Of a stretch of DNA of 64,000 nt, positions 36,260-48,700 are shown piece by piece (within the stretch, counting starts at the first letter, position 1; each line of letters starts with the position of its first letter). Source of the DNA: Tausonia pullulans (Eukaryota > Basidiomycota > Tremellomycetes > Cystofilobasidiales > Mrakiaceae). Position numbers and translations under genes: made by a program. Below the pieces are notes generated by a model that saw only the letters and a list, made by a program, of their open reading frames with translations, searched no databases and had not been told where the DNA came from. The stretch is from assembly GCA_951802195.1 (NCBI GenBank), contig OX637634.1, positions 682,001 to 746,000 of the forward strand. Reading direction: 5' to 3'.

Positions 36260-38404
36260 TTAGGCGAACGTCTGGAGAGCTTCGGCATTGAGGGTCTCGA
36301 CAACTCCGCCCTTGCCGAACGTGAAACCCTTGAGGGCAGCGAGTCCCTCGCCGGCATAGCTGACGAGCGGAGAGATCTCCACCTCTGCCCCAGCAGCAAC
36401 GGTCGCCCCTGCAGCCTCGATCCACCGTTTCTGCTGAGCGAGAAGGTCCGCACGGCTCGTCTCGGCGTTGTCGGAAGTCGAACCAGCTCCGTTCTTGAGC
36501 GGGGAGAACTCCTCCGAGCGCTCGACCTCGAGGACGGCGAGCGTCTCTGTGAAGGGGAAGACGTCAAACACGAAGAGCTCGAGTTTCATCCCGTTGGGCT
36601 TCTCGGGCTTGACGGGCGCTCCCGAGGCCAAGTCGACGGTCGGGATCTTTTTGCGGGCAATGTGGAAGGCCATGAGGGGCTCGAACGAGTCGACGCGCTC
36701 GAGGAATTCCGCAGTGTAAAAGTGGTTCGCGATGTTGGCCGCCCGGAAGGAGAGCTGGCCATCGGCGTCCCGCTGCTCGGCCTTCTCCTGCGGAAGTTCG
36801 GTGTACTCGACGACGCCGAACGCTCCACCACGACGAGCGACGACACCGACGGACTCGGTCGGGATCGTCTTGGGGACGACCTTGGCGCCGCACTCGGCGC
36901 CCTGGGCAATGCAGTACCCAAGGAACGTCGGGTCTGCAACGCGGACGAGGCAGTTGTCGACACCGTAGGCGTGGATGAAGGCGATCTTGCGCTCGGCGAT
37001 GATGGAAAGCACCGTTCGCGAGTCCGAGGGCGAGATGGGACGGCGGAGGGCAGCGTAAACACCACCGTTTCCGTCGGGTGCCTCCGAGACAGCCGAGGGA
37101 CTCGCGAGGAGGATCTCGCCAGATTCGGAAAGACAGGGGAGTGTGCCTTAGGGAATGGGCGTGGTCAGCACAGTTGACCGTCCCCTCTCCCCCGCACAAG
37201 CCCAACTCACCCTGCTGGAAGAAGATGACGTCCTGCTCGTCGAGGCCAAAGAAGGCCTTCTCTCGGAAGAACGCCTCGGTGGGTGCCCGTGTCGGCCCGC
37301 TCGTCATGACGAACCAAGTGATCCGCGCGCGGGCCCCAATCTCTCCGCCGCCAGCCTCCTCCCTAGCGACCGCCTCCAGCCGGCTGATTCGCTCAGCCTG
37401 GTACTGGAAGAGAGTCTTGTGCGAGGGGAGGCCAATGTCGAAGCAGCCTTTGGGGGCCGAGGATCCGAGACGGGTGCCCTGGCCACCGGCCATGAGAAGG
37501 ACGGCCACCTGCGAGCGGGCGACGGCCTCGAGACCCTTGCGACGCCATGTGGCCGTCTGCTCAGCCGAGTCGAGGACAGATGCCGACGACGACGAGGGCA
37601 GTGGCTCGATTTCATCGTTGGCGGGAGCGGCGGAGGTAGCAGGGGTGGTCTTCACCGTCGTGACGGAGGAGAGAAGACCGCCGACAGCAGCAGTGACGGC
37701 CTCAACGTCCTGGGAGATTGTCATGCCGATAGACGCCGGCTTCTGTGAAGAGAAACAAACGTCGTCTCGGTCAGTTAGCGCATCGAGAGAACGAGAGGGC
37801 TGAGGTGGTGCGTGCGATCCGACGCGTCCTCCTTGCTAAGCAGTACGCGCCTGAGCGCGAGCAACCGAGGTGTGACTGCTCGGGCTGACATCAAGATTCA
37901 CTGCCGCTTCGGAGTAGGGCGAGCGAGAGGGAAAACCGAGCTCTCGCTGAAAGGAAAACGCAGAACGTTGGCAGCGGATATCTCGCGTTCAGGGCATGCG
38001 CGCGTCCCTTTCCTTCTACCCGTGTCCCGGCATGCCTATGTCACGATGCCCTCTAGGACAGTAGCATGCCAAAGAGATCATGGACTCTCGAAATCGGTAT
38101 AGGGAGAAGCCACAACACTTACCTCCTCCTCCGCAGGATGGGCAGGCGAGACGACCTCGGTGTCGGCCCTGGCAGTGGCCTCGGGCGAAGCGACCGTGTT
38201 GGTGGTCATCTTGGTCAGGCCTTGCTCAGACTCGATGGCCTTGTGGTAGATTCTATTGACGCGCTCGACATCGAGCTCGGCGAGTTGGCTGAGGAGGGCC
38301 GCCTGGTCGGCGGGAGCGAGCGTCGGGTAGAAGGTAAAGAGATGGCCCTGGCCGGCAGCATCGTAACGGGCCTTGAGTGCCTCCATAGAAGGGGTCGTCG
38401 ACAT
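36260..38404 (-). CDS. UAP1: UDP-N-acetylglucosamine pyrophosphorylase
   Basis: Makes UDP-GlcNAc from GlcNAc-1-phosphate and UTP, the precursor for chitin, N-glycans and GPI anchors; cytosolic. The start MSTTPSMEALKARYDAAGQG leads into an N-terminal helical region (HLFTFYPTLAPADQAAL). After an intron, VAVLLMAGGQGTRLGSSAPK is the nucleotide-sugar pyrophosphorylase loop, followed by GCFDIGLPSHKTLFQYQAER, DEQDVIFFQQG, LPCLSESGEILL, APDGNGGVYAAL, HAYGVDNCLVRVADPTFLGY and NIANHFYTAEFL. It ends EALQTFA-stop. Few introns for this window (two or three), one near 37740-38120. Full length. The gene is divergent from the next gene across 388 bp. Confidence 0.95.
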
Positions 38405-38792
38405 GGGGAGAGAGAAGAGAGGAGAGGGAAAAAGCGAAGAGAAGAGAGAGAGATTGGGGGTGAGGACAAGAGGCAATACAAGCCTCTCCCATCCGCGAGA
38501 GGGCCGGGAGAGGGCGACGGTGTGAGGACCGTGCTTGCCTTGCGTCGCGGTGGAGACAAAAAGAAGTCGCCACCTCGTTTGGTTCCATCCATCGGTCATG
38601 CCATGCCTAGGCAAGTAGGACGTGGTAGGCAGGCCAGTGATGAGCACATGGCCCATCGATATGCATGTGTCACTGGACGGAGCAGGGAGACATGTGGGGG
38701 GCTTGCCTATTTTTCTCCGTGGCGACGCGCTTGAGTATGCGTCATCGGCCATCGGACGCGGCCACTCTCAACCGCCATCCTCACCCCTCGCT
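38405..38792. promoter_or_regulatory. Shared divergent promoter region
   Basis: 388 bp between the divergent UAP1 and tocopherol-cyclase-like starts. CT-rich next to UAP1. No individual site can be assigned. Confidence 0.4.
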
Positions 38793-40323
38793 ATGCTCTC
38801 TTATATCCAATCGTGGCTCCAGCAGCCTGACGGCTTCCCACCTTCTCCCTCGGCGGCCATGGACGGCTGCTATACGCGCGTCCTGACCCCGCACGGAACG
38901 CTCATCCTCATCATCTGGTCCGTCGGCACGCTTCGGAATGCTTATTGTGGTATCAAACCCTGACTTGATGCTCCAGCGATGTCCGTAAGGCGACCAACGG
39001 TCGACCAGGCATGGTCCACGTCTCCTGGACCCCTCACACGCAGGGTGGGCCTGTCAGCCCTTACGCTTGGCGGGCAGACGCCTTCGTCCCTTCGCCTCTG
39101 CTCTCCTACCTCCACCTGAGACCCAAGCCTCCGAACGCCCCACTCCAGCCGTTCAAGCTCGAGGCGCCTGACATCGGTTCGCTCGAGATGAACAAAGAGG
39201 GTGAATCGACGCATTCGTTCGACCTTGACCTGGTTCCAACAGGTGAGATGAAGATGGCAGGCAGCTCCCCGCCGCTGATACGCGCGCGAGTCCTGCTTGA
39301 GACGACTGCGCGTGTACCGTGGACAGCTGGAGGTGGCAACGAGACGCTTGGACCTGAGGGATGGATCGGGAGGCTTGGGAGGTTGTTGCCGCTGCATTGG
39401 TTGGTACATTCGCGGGCGAGTGAGGCGAGGTGGCAGATTGAACCGGTCGATCAAGGGGGATTGGAGGAGATGTCCAAGAAGGAAAAGGAGGCGAGGGGGA
39501 TGGTTGGGCAAGGGGTTGCACACATTGAAAAGAATTGGGTGCTTTTTTTTTAATTAAAATTCTTTGAAGAATTGTTTATGAGGCAGCGCAGTGACTGACG
39601 ATCTTCGACCACAGGGAACCTCGTTTCCCCCCAGCTGGATCTGGCTACACGCAACCCCAACTCCTCCCGTCTCGACACCACTCACCCCTCCATCCTTCAC
39701 CTTCGGCATGGCAGGCGGACTGCTCCCCTCATTTTTCTCCTTCCTACCGCCACTCCCCGTTGAAGCTTACCTCGCGGGCTTGTGCGTCCCAGCCCATGGG
39801 ATCGCCTGGGACTTCCGCCCGCCATGGACACTCCGGACGTTGGGAGCCTCAGCGTGGACCACAATTGAGCGGTTTGCGGAGGAAGGGAGGGTGAGGATCG
39901 AGCTGGTTAACTGGTGTTGGCGGAGAAAGGTCGTGGTGGAATCTCATGGAGAAGCAGTGGGTCCTTCGTCAGAGGAGGAGACTTACCTCCCCCGATAGAA
40001 AGAGAGAAGACTGATCGACCGATATGTTTATCAGACATCGTTCTTGCCGCTATCCTGTCCTTTGGCGGAGGGTCATTCTCTCCCATCACAAGGCGAGTGC
40101 CCACTTTTTTCATTGAATCTCCGCCATCACTAACTGAGCCTAATGCCCTGCCTGATTAGGCTATGCCCTCGAGTCCTTCTCCGCTCGCACGCGCATCTGT
40201 GCATACACTCGGCAATGGCCCTTCTTTGGCGCCTGGCGGCAGATTTGGACGGGCGATGCTGAAGCAGGGGCGCTCGAGTTTGGCGGGGCTTGGACGGACG
40301 GGTTAAAGGGTTGGCAGAAATAG
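38793..40323 (+). CDS. Tocopherol-cyclase-like (lipocalin-fold) protein
   Basis: The start MLSYIQSWLQQPDGFP leads to GCYTRVLTPHGTLILIIWSV, a strand resembling the opening of tocopherol-cyclase-like proteins. After an intron near 38940 comes RKATNGRPGMVHVSWTPHTQ. A second intron with T-rich sequence at 39520-39615 joins HIEKNW exactly to GTSFPPSWIWLHA, the EKNWG-x-FP-x-W-x-W motif of that family. Then PAHGIAWDFRPPW, WTTIERFAEEGRV and a last exon YALESFSARTRICAYTR ending TDGLKGWQK-stop. Family assignment is by motif recall; fungi are not known to make tocopherol, so the substrate is probably a different lipid. Uncharacterised. Confidence 0.55.
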
Positions 40324-40528
40324 TTAAGAACTTTTCTCTTCTGTTTGATGCCTGAGAACGGGAGAGGGGAGAGGGGGGAAGCCCACATGTGAGAGAGACG
40401 ATGCATGCCTGGGTGCGCCGCACGGAGGGAAGCGACAGGTGACGTCAATCTCGAGGGAAAAGCGCGACATTCGGATCGTCGTCTTCTTACCCTCAACCAT
40501 CATCCTTCTTCTATATCTTTCAGTCGAC

Positions 40529-43173
40529 ATGAACAAGCTACGCACACTCGTCTCCGGTTCGTCCAGGCATCATCCACGCAACAATGAGCGATAAAGAGAG
40601 AATGAGGGACTCAGGGCCGGCTGAGCCTTGCCCTTATCGTCGCCCTGCCTTCCAGTCGATCGCTGACGTTGATCTTTTCTCTACTCTATCGATTGATAGG
40701 CCCAAAGGCTCGGCATACAGATAAGAGCGAAGGCGGGAATTACGACCTCGACCTCGTCTACCTCACGGACCGCATCATCCTCGTGCGTCCGTTGAACGCG
40801 TCATGGATTGCTTTCCCACGAGACATCGAGGCTGACCGGCAGACTTTTCGACGCATCTACAGATGGGATGTATGTCCTCTGGCTGTGTTGGTCTTGAGAA
40901 GAACGGGCCCGGCTGACTGGACGTAACCCCTCGCACGGCTCTCGCCGCGTCATCCTTCTGTCTTCCCAGACCCCGCGAGCGGTATCGCGGCCCTGTATCG
41001 CAACAGGATGGAGCATGTCCTTGACTTCCTCGACAGCAAGCACCGCGACTGCTATAGGATCTTCAACTTGTGAGGAGGCTGCGTCGTTTGAATAGCATGC
41101 ACCTTGGACTAAACCCTCGGCCGCTTGTTTGGCTCAACCTCACTCCAGCTGTCCAGCGACGGAGAACGCCTACCCGCCGACATCTTTCCACTCCCGCATC
41201 TCACGATACCCCTTTCCCGATCACCATCCCCCTCCACTTCCGCTGATCCACGTCGCCACGGCCGAGATGGAGAGTTACCTCAATGCTGAACCGAACTTGG
41301 AGGCTGTCCCGAGCACGCAGACAGCGCGCGATCACGTCGTCGTCATTCACTGCAAGGTGAGGCCTAAGCAAGATCATTTAAGATTACAGTTGACTGACCT
41401 ACCTGTGATACTTTCTCAGGCCGGAAAGGGCCGTACGGGAACTCTCGCCTGCTGCCTCATTGAACGCCTTGGCGGGCCAGAGAACGTAGTCAAAGCTCAC
41501 GGCATGCTCAACGGCCGGATTGCCCTCCCCGGTACGCAAGACGACACACTTGACGACGAAAACGAGCAAGGGTCCATCACGCCGCGGGTCAAACCGGGCC
41601 AGTCGGAGGAGCCGACGGTGACGACGACGCCGGTTGACCCGACGATAGCAGCGAACGAGAAGAAGAAGCGGAGAAAGTCGAAGGCCGGGACGAAGGAGCA
41701 GACACTGGCAGCGGCAAGTCACCCGGCTGAGCAGACATTCGCGCTGGTAAGTGGAACGAGCAGATCGAGGCTCATCGGCAGACGGCTGATGAGTTAGTGT
41801 CTCACTTGCAGCATACCTCTAAGCGGATGGCCAACCCCGACAGTATCAAGCCGGGTGTCTCAATTCCTTCACAGGTGAGCATTCTTTTGTTTTTGATCTC
41901 GACTTGAGTAGATTTTAAGCCTTCTTGCCTCGATAGCGCCGCTTCGTCCGCTACTTTATCGACTCGCTCGCCAACCTCAAAGCCTCGGAGTCAACCACCA
42001 CGCCCTCCATCTACTCCCCCCCTCCTACATCCGGCAAGAAGCCCTTAGTCCGCCTCAAAGAGGTCCTCCTCACTCAGACGACCTCTGCATCGTCTTCAAC
42101 AACGCCAAAGGTCCGAGGCCAAGTGGCGAGGTATCAGGACTCATTCGTTGCCGATCTCGATGCCCGGACGATCAAAGAGCGTCTCGAGCCGCCGAAGGCG
42201 GTTGTCGACGGGCCGGGAGGACTTGGGCTCGGATTACGTGGTGTTGGGACGGGTGATATTGCGTGCATTGCTCATTTCTTCCTTTAGAAAATTTCCACCC
42301 GCTGATGCTCTCCCCCATATCCACAGCGGTGACTCGGAGCCCGAGGGCATGGTGCGATCGCTCGCATCGCTCAAGGAGACGTTTGTCGAAGCTGGTGCGT
42401 TAGGGTTTCCGAAATGCCTGCGTCTCTCGCTGAACTGCATCTTCCTCGTCAGGTGCCATGGACTTTGATGAGTTTGGAGAGGCGACCGACACTGTGAGGC
42501 GCTCTCCAGCCATCTTTCCACAATTGTACTTCGACTGACCTCGCTCTTATATCTCCAGCCGATCGTGACGCACCACCTCGTCCCTGAGCACGAGCTTGTC
42601 TTGCACCCGGACCGTGAGCTCAAGGTCCAGCTTTTCCTCGGGGCCAATACTGGCCGGTCTGCCACATCACTCAAGGCGACGGGCATCCAAAAGGCGGCCT
42701 TTAACGTCATTCTCGGCCAGGTGCGCTTTCTCGCCTGCCTATGTCGGCCATTCGACACGCCGCTAACTTCAATCTCGTCGTTCGCCCAGAGCTCCTCCTC
42801 GCTCGGTTGGCTCTGGATGATTCCATCCTTCCACCTCCCGCCGCCTCAGAGGAGAGCTCCGGCGGAAGGCGAGCCGCCTTGCACCCACACTGTTACGTTT
42901 GCCCGTGAGATAGTTGACTTCCGATCCAAGGTGCGCTAGTAGTCGTCGTTTCTTGCCTCGCGCGCGTTCGCTAAGTCTATCTTCTTTACACAGGGCCTTC
43001 GATCTATCGCCCTCGTCTTTGAGGAAGTCCTAGACCCGCTAGATGTCGCATCCAAGCCTGCCCTCGGCAAGCTCAGCGCGGAGGGCGAGATTGTCCCTCC
43101 TGAGTCCGAGCGTGAGAAGGCGGAGATGGGCGGTGAGAAGGATGCCGAGGGCGGCGAGAAAGCGAATGTCTAA
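40529..43173 (+). CDS. PTEN-family phosphatidylinositol 3-phosphatase
   Basis: Lipid phosphatase opposing PI3K. MNKLRTLVSG joins PKARHTDKSEGGNYDLDLVY and TDRIIL. A 7-nt microexon (40863-40869, ATGGGAT) then restores LMGYPASGIAALYRN, the PTEN MGxPA motif. Then MEHVLDFLDSKH, ENAYPPTSFHSRISRYPFPD and HHPPPLPLI. The P-loop HCK is split by an intron from AGKGRTGTLACCLIE, giving the exact PTEN active site HCKAGKGRTGT. The C2 domain follows (VRYFIDSLANLKA, LKVQLFLGANTG, WLWMIPSFHLPPP, TVTFAREIVDFRSKGL) with long low-complexity loops. It ends GEKANV-stop after an acidic tail. About ten introns. It looks intact and catalytically competent. Confidence 0.92.
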
Positions 43174-43589
43174 GGAAGCGCTGGGCTGCTTGGCTTCTAT
43201 GTTTTGTTTTTCTTGGTCGTAGATAAATATTGAAACAAGACTGCTACGCCGTGCTCGTAAAGGCTGAAGGCAGTAGACAGCATTCGCCGACGAGAGGCTC
43301 AAGTGAGCTCTATCCTCTCTTCAAGTCTCGCTGAGACTTTGTGATATCTTGGGCTCGCGAAAGCCGAATCGAAGGCTAGCTTGTGCAATACAAGACCACT
43401 CTGTTATCGCTTTTGACCGATGTCGCCAATACAGAACTGACTGACCCACAACTCCAGACGGTGCCTATCGATGGCCTCCAGCTGTTCTTCGCTCGTTCTA
43501 CCCCCCCTTTCTTGGCCTAATTACCACCATCTCTCGCCCTCCCTCCATAGCATCTCTCCTGCATGTCCGCCAACGTTTCTCTCCACTCA

Positions 43590-45300
43590 CTCCAAGAACA
43601 AGGTCGCGGCCAACAGCTCAGCGGGTATTGATGTCCTCAAGCTGTTCAAGACGGGCCATCCCCAAAATTTCGCTACGGCGAGGTTCTCATCCGCATCCGG
43701 GCCGTTTCTCCCAATTCCCGCCATTGACAGGTGCGTATTGGTTAGATGCGGAAGGAAAACAGACGAGAAGTCAAAAGTTGCGATTGAGCGATGCGCTGAT
43801 GGCCGTTCTTACGGGTGTCCGTGGTCGGCCAGTCGTTTTTGTCCATATCAATTCGGTTTGTTGATGGAAGGAGTCCGGCCCTTCTAACGGCGTGAGTGGA
43901 TCTCTTCTTCGTTCTCCCCCGTGACAAGGTCAATTATAGGAAGGAATAGCCGGACGCTGATACATCATGGGCTATATCGTCATAGGCGGACAAGCCTCCT
44001 CGATTAAGGTCGTGCCAGCATCCGACGGAACAGGAGAGGTCGTCGGTGTCAGCAAGGAGGTGGCGTGCTGTAAGGTCGGCGATAAGGTGATGGGCATCTT
44101 CGCTCAGGTGAGTACTCCTGGCCTTGGTCATTGACTCACTCTGCGCGTTTCGTATTGCAAGTCCTTATCGCTGGTGAGACCTTGCATGATGATCCCAAAT
44201 GAACGTCTTCCATTATGGGTGTTGTTGAGATAATGATGATCTCTCAATGGGATCCAACATCCCCAACCTCTGGATGAGTCGCGCTCGATAACTCCGGGTT
44301 TGAATCGAGCAAAGGAACCGCTGACAATGGCTTTGCTTCTTCCTTCTTTGAATCGGTGGTCTCGGTGGCGGCTACGATGGCGTCCTCGTGAAGCTTCGCA
44401 ATTGTCTGAGAGCGGGTTCGCCAGGATGTTGGAAGACCAGTCATTCGAGGAGGCTTCCAAGCTCCCTTGCACATGGGTCCCCTGTTGGACGGACGGCCCT
44501 CTTCGACCCCAATGGACACCGCCTGCTGCCGGGTGAGTGGACTCGTGTTCAGGGTATGGGAGGAGTTGAGAAGCTCTTCTTGGAAGATCGAAGCCTTAAA
44601 GGCGCAACTGATCACCTCTTCCAAATATTAACAATCAAAAATCGCTCCTAGATCGCTCTCGCCTCGGGTGCCAACATCATTTTAACCTCCTCCGATGCGA
44701 AGCTAGCGAAGGTCATGGAGCACCTCCCCAGGCCCAGTTTGTCAGCAAGGTCTACACGATCAACTGCAGGACGACCTCGCTTTGGGCTGAGGAGGCCCTC
44801 GATATCATCATAGACGGCCGAGGAGTCGACCAGACCCTCGAGGTGCGACGGAGTAACCCCGGGGTTGTTACTGATTGCTATCTTTCGTACTGGCGAAACT
44901 TGATTCGCGGCCTTACAGATCGGTGGTCTAGGGACCATAGAGAAGAGCCTTAACGTTCCCCGTACCGATGGACTGAACAACAAGTGAGCTCGTCATTTCG
45001 AGCTCCCCTCAAACACGATATTGTGCTGACGCGCGGTGACGCCGACCTCCAGCATCGGCTACCTTGTCGCCACGTTCGAGCCTCCCAAGATCGTTCGTAA
45101 CATGACCCTCAAGAACGCTAACTACTCCAATCACTGGGACATCGTCATTGGCAACAGGGAGGACTTTAAGTGCGTTGTGAACATCGTCGAGACCACCGAT
45201 CTCCACCCGATCATCGACGAGGTCTTCGAATTGAGCATTCCAGGAAGGCTTACACCTGCCTCAAGGGGGTGAACTCCGTCGGCCGGCAAGATTGTCTTTT
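43590..45300 (+). pseudogene. Decayed zinc-type alcohol dehydrogenase / quinone reductase-like gene
   Basis: Fragments of a medium-chain dehydrogenase lie in order but in different frames: GEVLIRIRAVSPNSRH (43677-43727), VPASDGTGEVVGVSKEV with KVGDKVMGIFAQ (43990-44108), SFEEASKLPCTWV (44440-44480), TALFDPNGHRLLPGEWT and QGMGGVEKLF, IALASGANIILTSSDAKLAK (44650-44710), EEALDIIIDGRGVDQTLE, then IGGLGTIEKSLN, WDIVIGNREDFKCVVN, HPIIDEVFEL and KAYTCLKGVNSVG. Some gaps are ordinary introns with GT/AG ends. At least four breaks near 43725, 44485, 44725 and 45240 are not. The expected LNYRDL motif ends in a stop. Moderate conservation suggests recent loss. Confidence 0.75.
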
Positions 45301-45738
45301 GAATCCTCTGAATGAAGAGAGTCGCTGGCACCTCCGGTGCACAGTAGAGTGATGATGTGCGACGAGGGTCCCTGTTCCGGTTTTCTCCGCCGAACCTGGA
45401 CAGGCCGACCACGTTTCTCTTTGGCCATGGCCCTCGATTTACTTGTCTCTGCGAAAGGAACGAGGTATGAAAGGAGTAAAAGGGTGACATAAAGCTCGTA
45501 CGAAGCGGTCGTCAGGACCGAAGAGACAGACCAAAAAGAAGAAGAGAAAAAGCGGGCGAATGAGGTGTAGAACATGCAAGGAGATTGACCTAAAGACGGA
45601 ACATGGCGAGTATGACAGGAAAAAATGTATGGAGGCTGCAAGGCAGGAAAAGGAGACGAGGAATGCAAAGGAGAGAAAGGGAGGGAGAGGGAGAGAACAA
45701 GGGAAGAAGGTAAGGGATGGCAACTTATCTTCGTCCGA
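45301..45738. other. Intergenic region between ADH remnant and RNF216-like gene
   Basis: Purine-rich on the + strand (45530-45715). No gene seen; it probably includes the 3' UTR of the RNF216-like gene. Confidence 0.4.
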
Positions 45739-48700
45739 TCAAGCATTCTTCTTGTCTCGATGGGTTGGTACTCTCCTTGCCGGCTTCGGTGGAGGACGAG
45801 CAACCCGAGCGAGAAGTGCGGGTGGTGCATGGGCAAGAGGGGGAGGGGGACGAGGAGGTGCGAGAGAAGGGCCAATGAGCTGAAGGGCATCAAAGTGGAT
45901 GCCCTGGTACCTTGCTTGAAGCTGGTCCGAATATAGGGGTCAATATTAGAGCAGGAAGAGGAAGGAGAAAGAAAATATGCACCATAGGGTGAAGAAGACC
46001 ACCGGCGGGTTGAGGACCACCCAGAGCAGCGTAGACATTCGGTCGGCCAGCCATGGCAGCAGCGTAGCCAGCGAAGCCGCGCGGCTGCGGTTGCTGCGCC
46101 TGTGGTCTTCTCACGTGTGGCATGTCGATGGGGATCTCGCCCGCTGCTCGGGCGGGGGCGACGGGAAGGTCGACGTCTGCGGAGGGAAGATAAGTGTGTG
46201 GAGCAAGAGAGGCGATAAGAGGGAACACCTACTGAGATCAGCTTCTTCGAGATTGTCCCTGCCCTCGCGAGCGCGGAGGTCAGCCTGGGCTCGCTCGCGT
46301 GCTTCACGGACTTCGTTCTCCGTTCGGGCTGTCAGTTGGACCAGAGGAATCAGTCTCTTGAGGAAAGTAGTCATTTAGCACGTGACGAGGGGCTGGCTGA
46401 CCGTTCAAGTCCTCCCATAGCGGGCATTTTTCACTGTCCTTGGGCTTGTGGTACGCATCGGGCTGCTGGTCAAAGTGCGAGTAGTCCTGAACGATCGCGG
46501 CGCAGACGTAGCAGAACAAGGTCCGGCACGCGCCACATGTCATCTTGTTGCAGCCAGCCTCCTTGATCGTCGGCCTGGCGCAGAACTTGTTAGGGCAGAC
46601 GCGTATGAGGGCCTTCGTCATCTCCTCCTCGACGTGGTGCCGGAGGTCTAACTTGGAGTCGGCGACCATCTCTGTGAACATGGAGGATTGTCAGCATGCT
46701 TGTCCTCTGGAGTATCGTCGCAATCACCGACGAACCCTCGCACGACTTGGGCAAGTGCTCCTTCTTCTTGCAGCTGCGGCAGCTGACGATGGCGCACTCC
46801 TCATACTGACATACGAATAGCTTCTCATCTGGGTTCTCAAGGCAGATGGAGAAGCTGGGTGTACTTGCGTTGAGTTAATTACAGCGACAAGGAGAGTTGA
46901 ACAGCAAGAGCGGCGAGAGCGGACGGACTTGCAGAAAGGGCATGACTCGAGACCCTCGAGGCCGGCCATGCTAAGATGCTTCTGCTGGATAAGACGATGC
47001 AGACTGACAGATAAGACACGTAATCTCAGCCAGTGGCGACGAGATCAGCCGATCGAGAGAGTCCGATACGCACAGGTCCATCGTTTTAGCTGGGAGACCT
47101 CGACGAAGCTCTGACTCGGGGAAGGGCGCCTTACAGCCGTCGGCGTTCATGCAAAATATTTCCTGCAGATTTGAGACAGAAGAATAGATCAGAAGAGATC
47201 AACAACTAGGCAGATCTCCTGGAGCGACACCAAGACGGACCGTCTTATGGCTGCCGACCTCGTTGTTCACGTGAGCTACGATGCAACTTGCACTGTCGAC
47301 GAGGAGAACGCGTCAGTCCCCCCTCCTGTCCCCAACCGATAGCGGCAAGGATTTTACCAGAACAGGTGCCCATCTTCGCACTGGAAGCATCGCTCGAACG
47401 GCGCCGTGCCAAAGCAGCACCCGCACTCGATTCCCTCCCCGCTCTCCTCCGCTTGCCTCTGAAGCAGCTCCTCAGCGATATGCTTTGCCTCCTCCTCACG
47501 CTGCTCGCCTGTCCATGTGCCCAGTCAGCATGGAAACAAGCCGTCGTCGTCCGAGAGCAAGGGAAACTCACGGAGCTTGTTTTGCAGCCACTCCAACTCG
47601 GCCTCAAAGGCGAGATCAACACCATTCGCCTTGCTCGACTTGCCCTTGCCCTTGTACTTTTTCTCGACGTAGCCCCGCTCAGATGGGGGTCTGGCGGCTT
47701 CCGTTCGGAGCTGAGAGGAAGTACGGTGTGAGCGCCAGACTAAAATGTCCGAAAGAGGAAAAACTCACAGCGAAGAAGGTCGGAACAAGTAGCGGGGTCT
47801 GGAGAAACGTTCGGCGGATGCTGAGGATCAGGAAGGAGGATCAGCAGCGCCCGCAGACACAACGCACCAAGAAATGGCACCCAACTAGTCGACTGGGATT
47901 AACGGGAACTCCCCGACAAGGAAGTCCTGCGAGAGTGCTCCATAGTTGTAACCTCCGCCACTTGTCCGCTCCTTGCTCAAGTAGTCGAATTGCGTTTTCT
48001 TCTTCTTCTTAACCCCACCGCTGGTGCTACTTCCCCCTTCGCCCTCGCCATCGTCTTCGATGTCCAAATTGTCGGCCTTGCGCTTGGCCCGCCGCTTCGG
48101 GTATCCCTTTGGATCCGAGAAGACTTCGTCCATCGCGCTATCCACGAGCGCCTCGACCGTCGCCGCCGCGCCGCCAGCCTGGCCCGCGACACGGTCAATG
48201 ACGGACTTGATGTGCGTTGGGTCGATGTCGACGAGGAGGGTGAGAAGTTGGTCGAGGGCTATCTTCCGCAGGTCCAAGAAATCTAGCTCCTTGTCCTTTG
48301 AGGACGACGGCGACTGAGGGAGCAGGAAAGCCTTGGGGATGGGGACGGGCGAAGCCGATGTGGAGAGCGCTGGCTGCGTAGGCGCCGGTACAGTCGCTGC
48401 TGGGACGAGTGAGTTCTCGAGACGGGCCTCGAGAAAAGGCGCCTTGGCACAGTCGGTAATCGCTACTCGTTCATGACCGGCACGCGCTTCCACCCTGAAA
48501 TCGAAGGAGTCGCTGTCGGACGAACTGTCGTCGACGTCGATGACGCCCGAACTCGACGAGGGCCCGCGGAGAGCGACAGCGCCCTCCCGGGCGGCGTGAA
48601 CTTTGATGGGTCTGGAAGGCCCCGCGACGGGTCGCTCAACGTCTTGGTGGAGGTATGGTTGCTTCGGCCTGGGGGATGGTCGGGCGACCTCGGCGGGTGG

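Noticed and set aside
36251-37177. Plus-strand open frame of 308 codons
   Set aside because: Antisense shadow of the UDP-GlcNAc pyrophosphorylase exon; GC-rich third positions leave the opposite strand open.
38793-38963. Transmembrane segment LILIIWSV in the tocopherol-cyclase-like protein
   Set aside because: Short and bounded by motif residues; it fits a buried beta strand better than a membrane helix.
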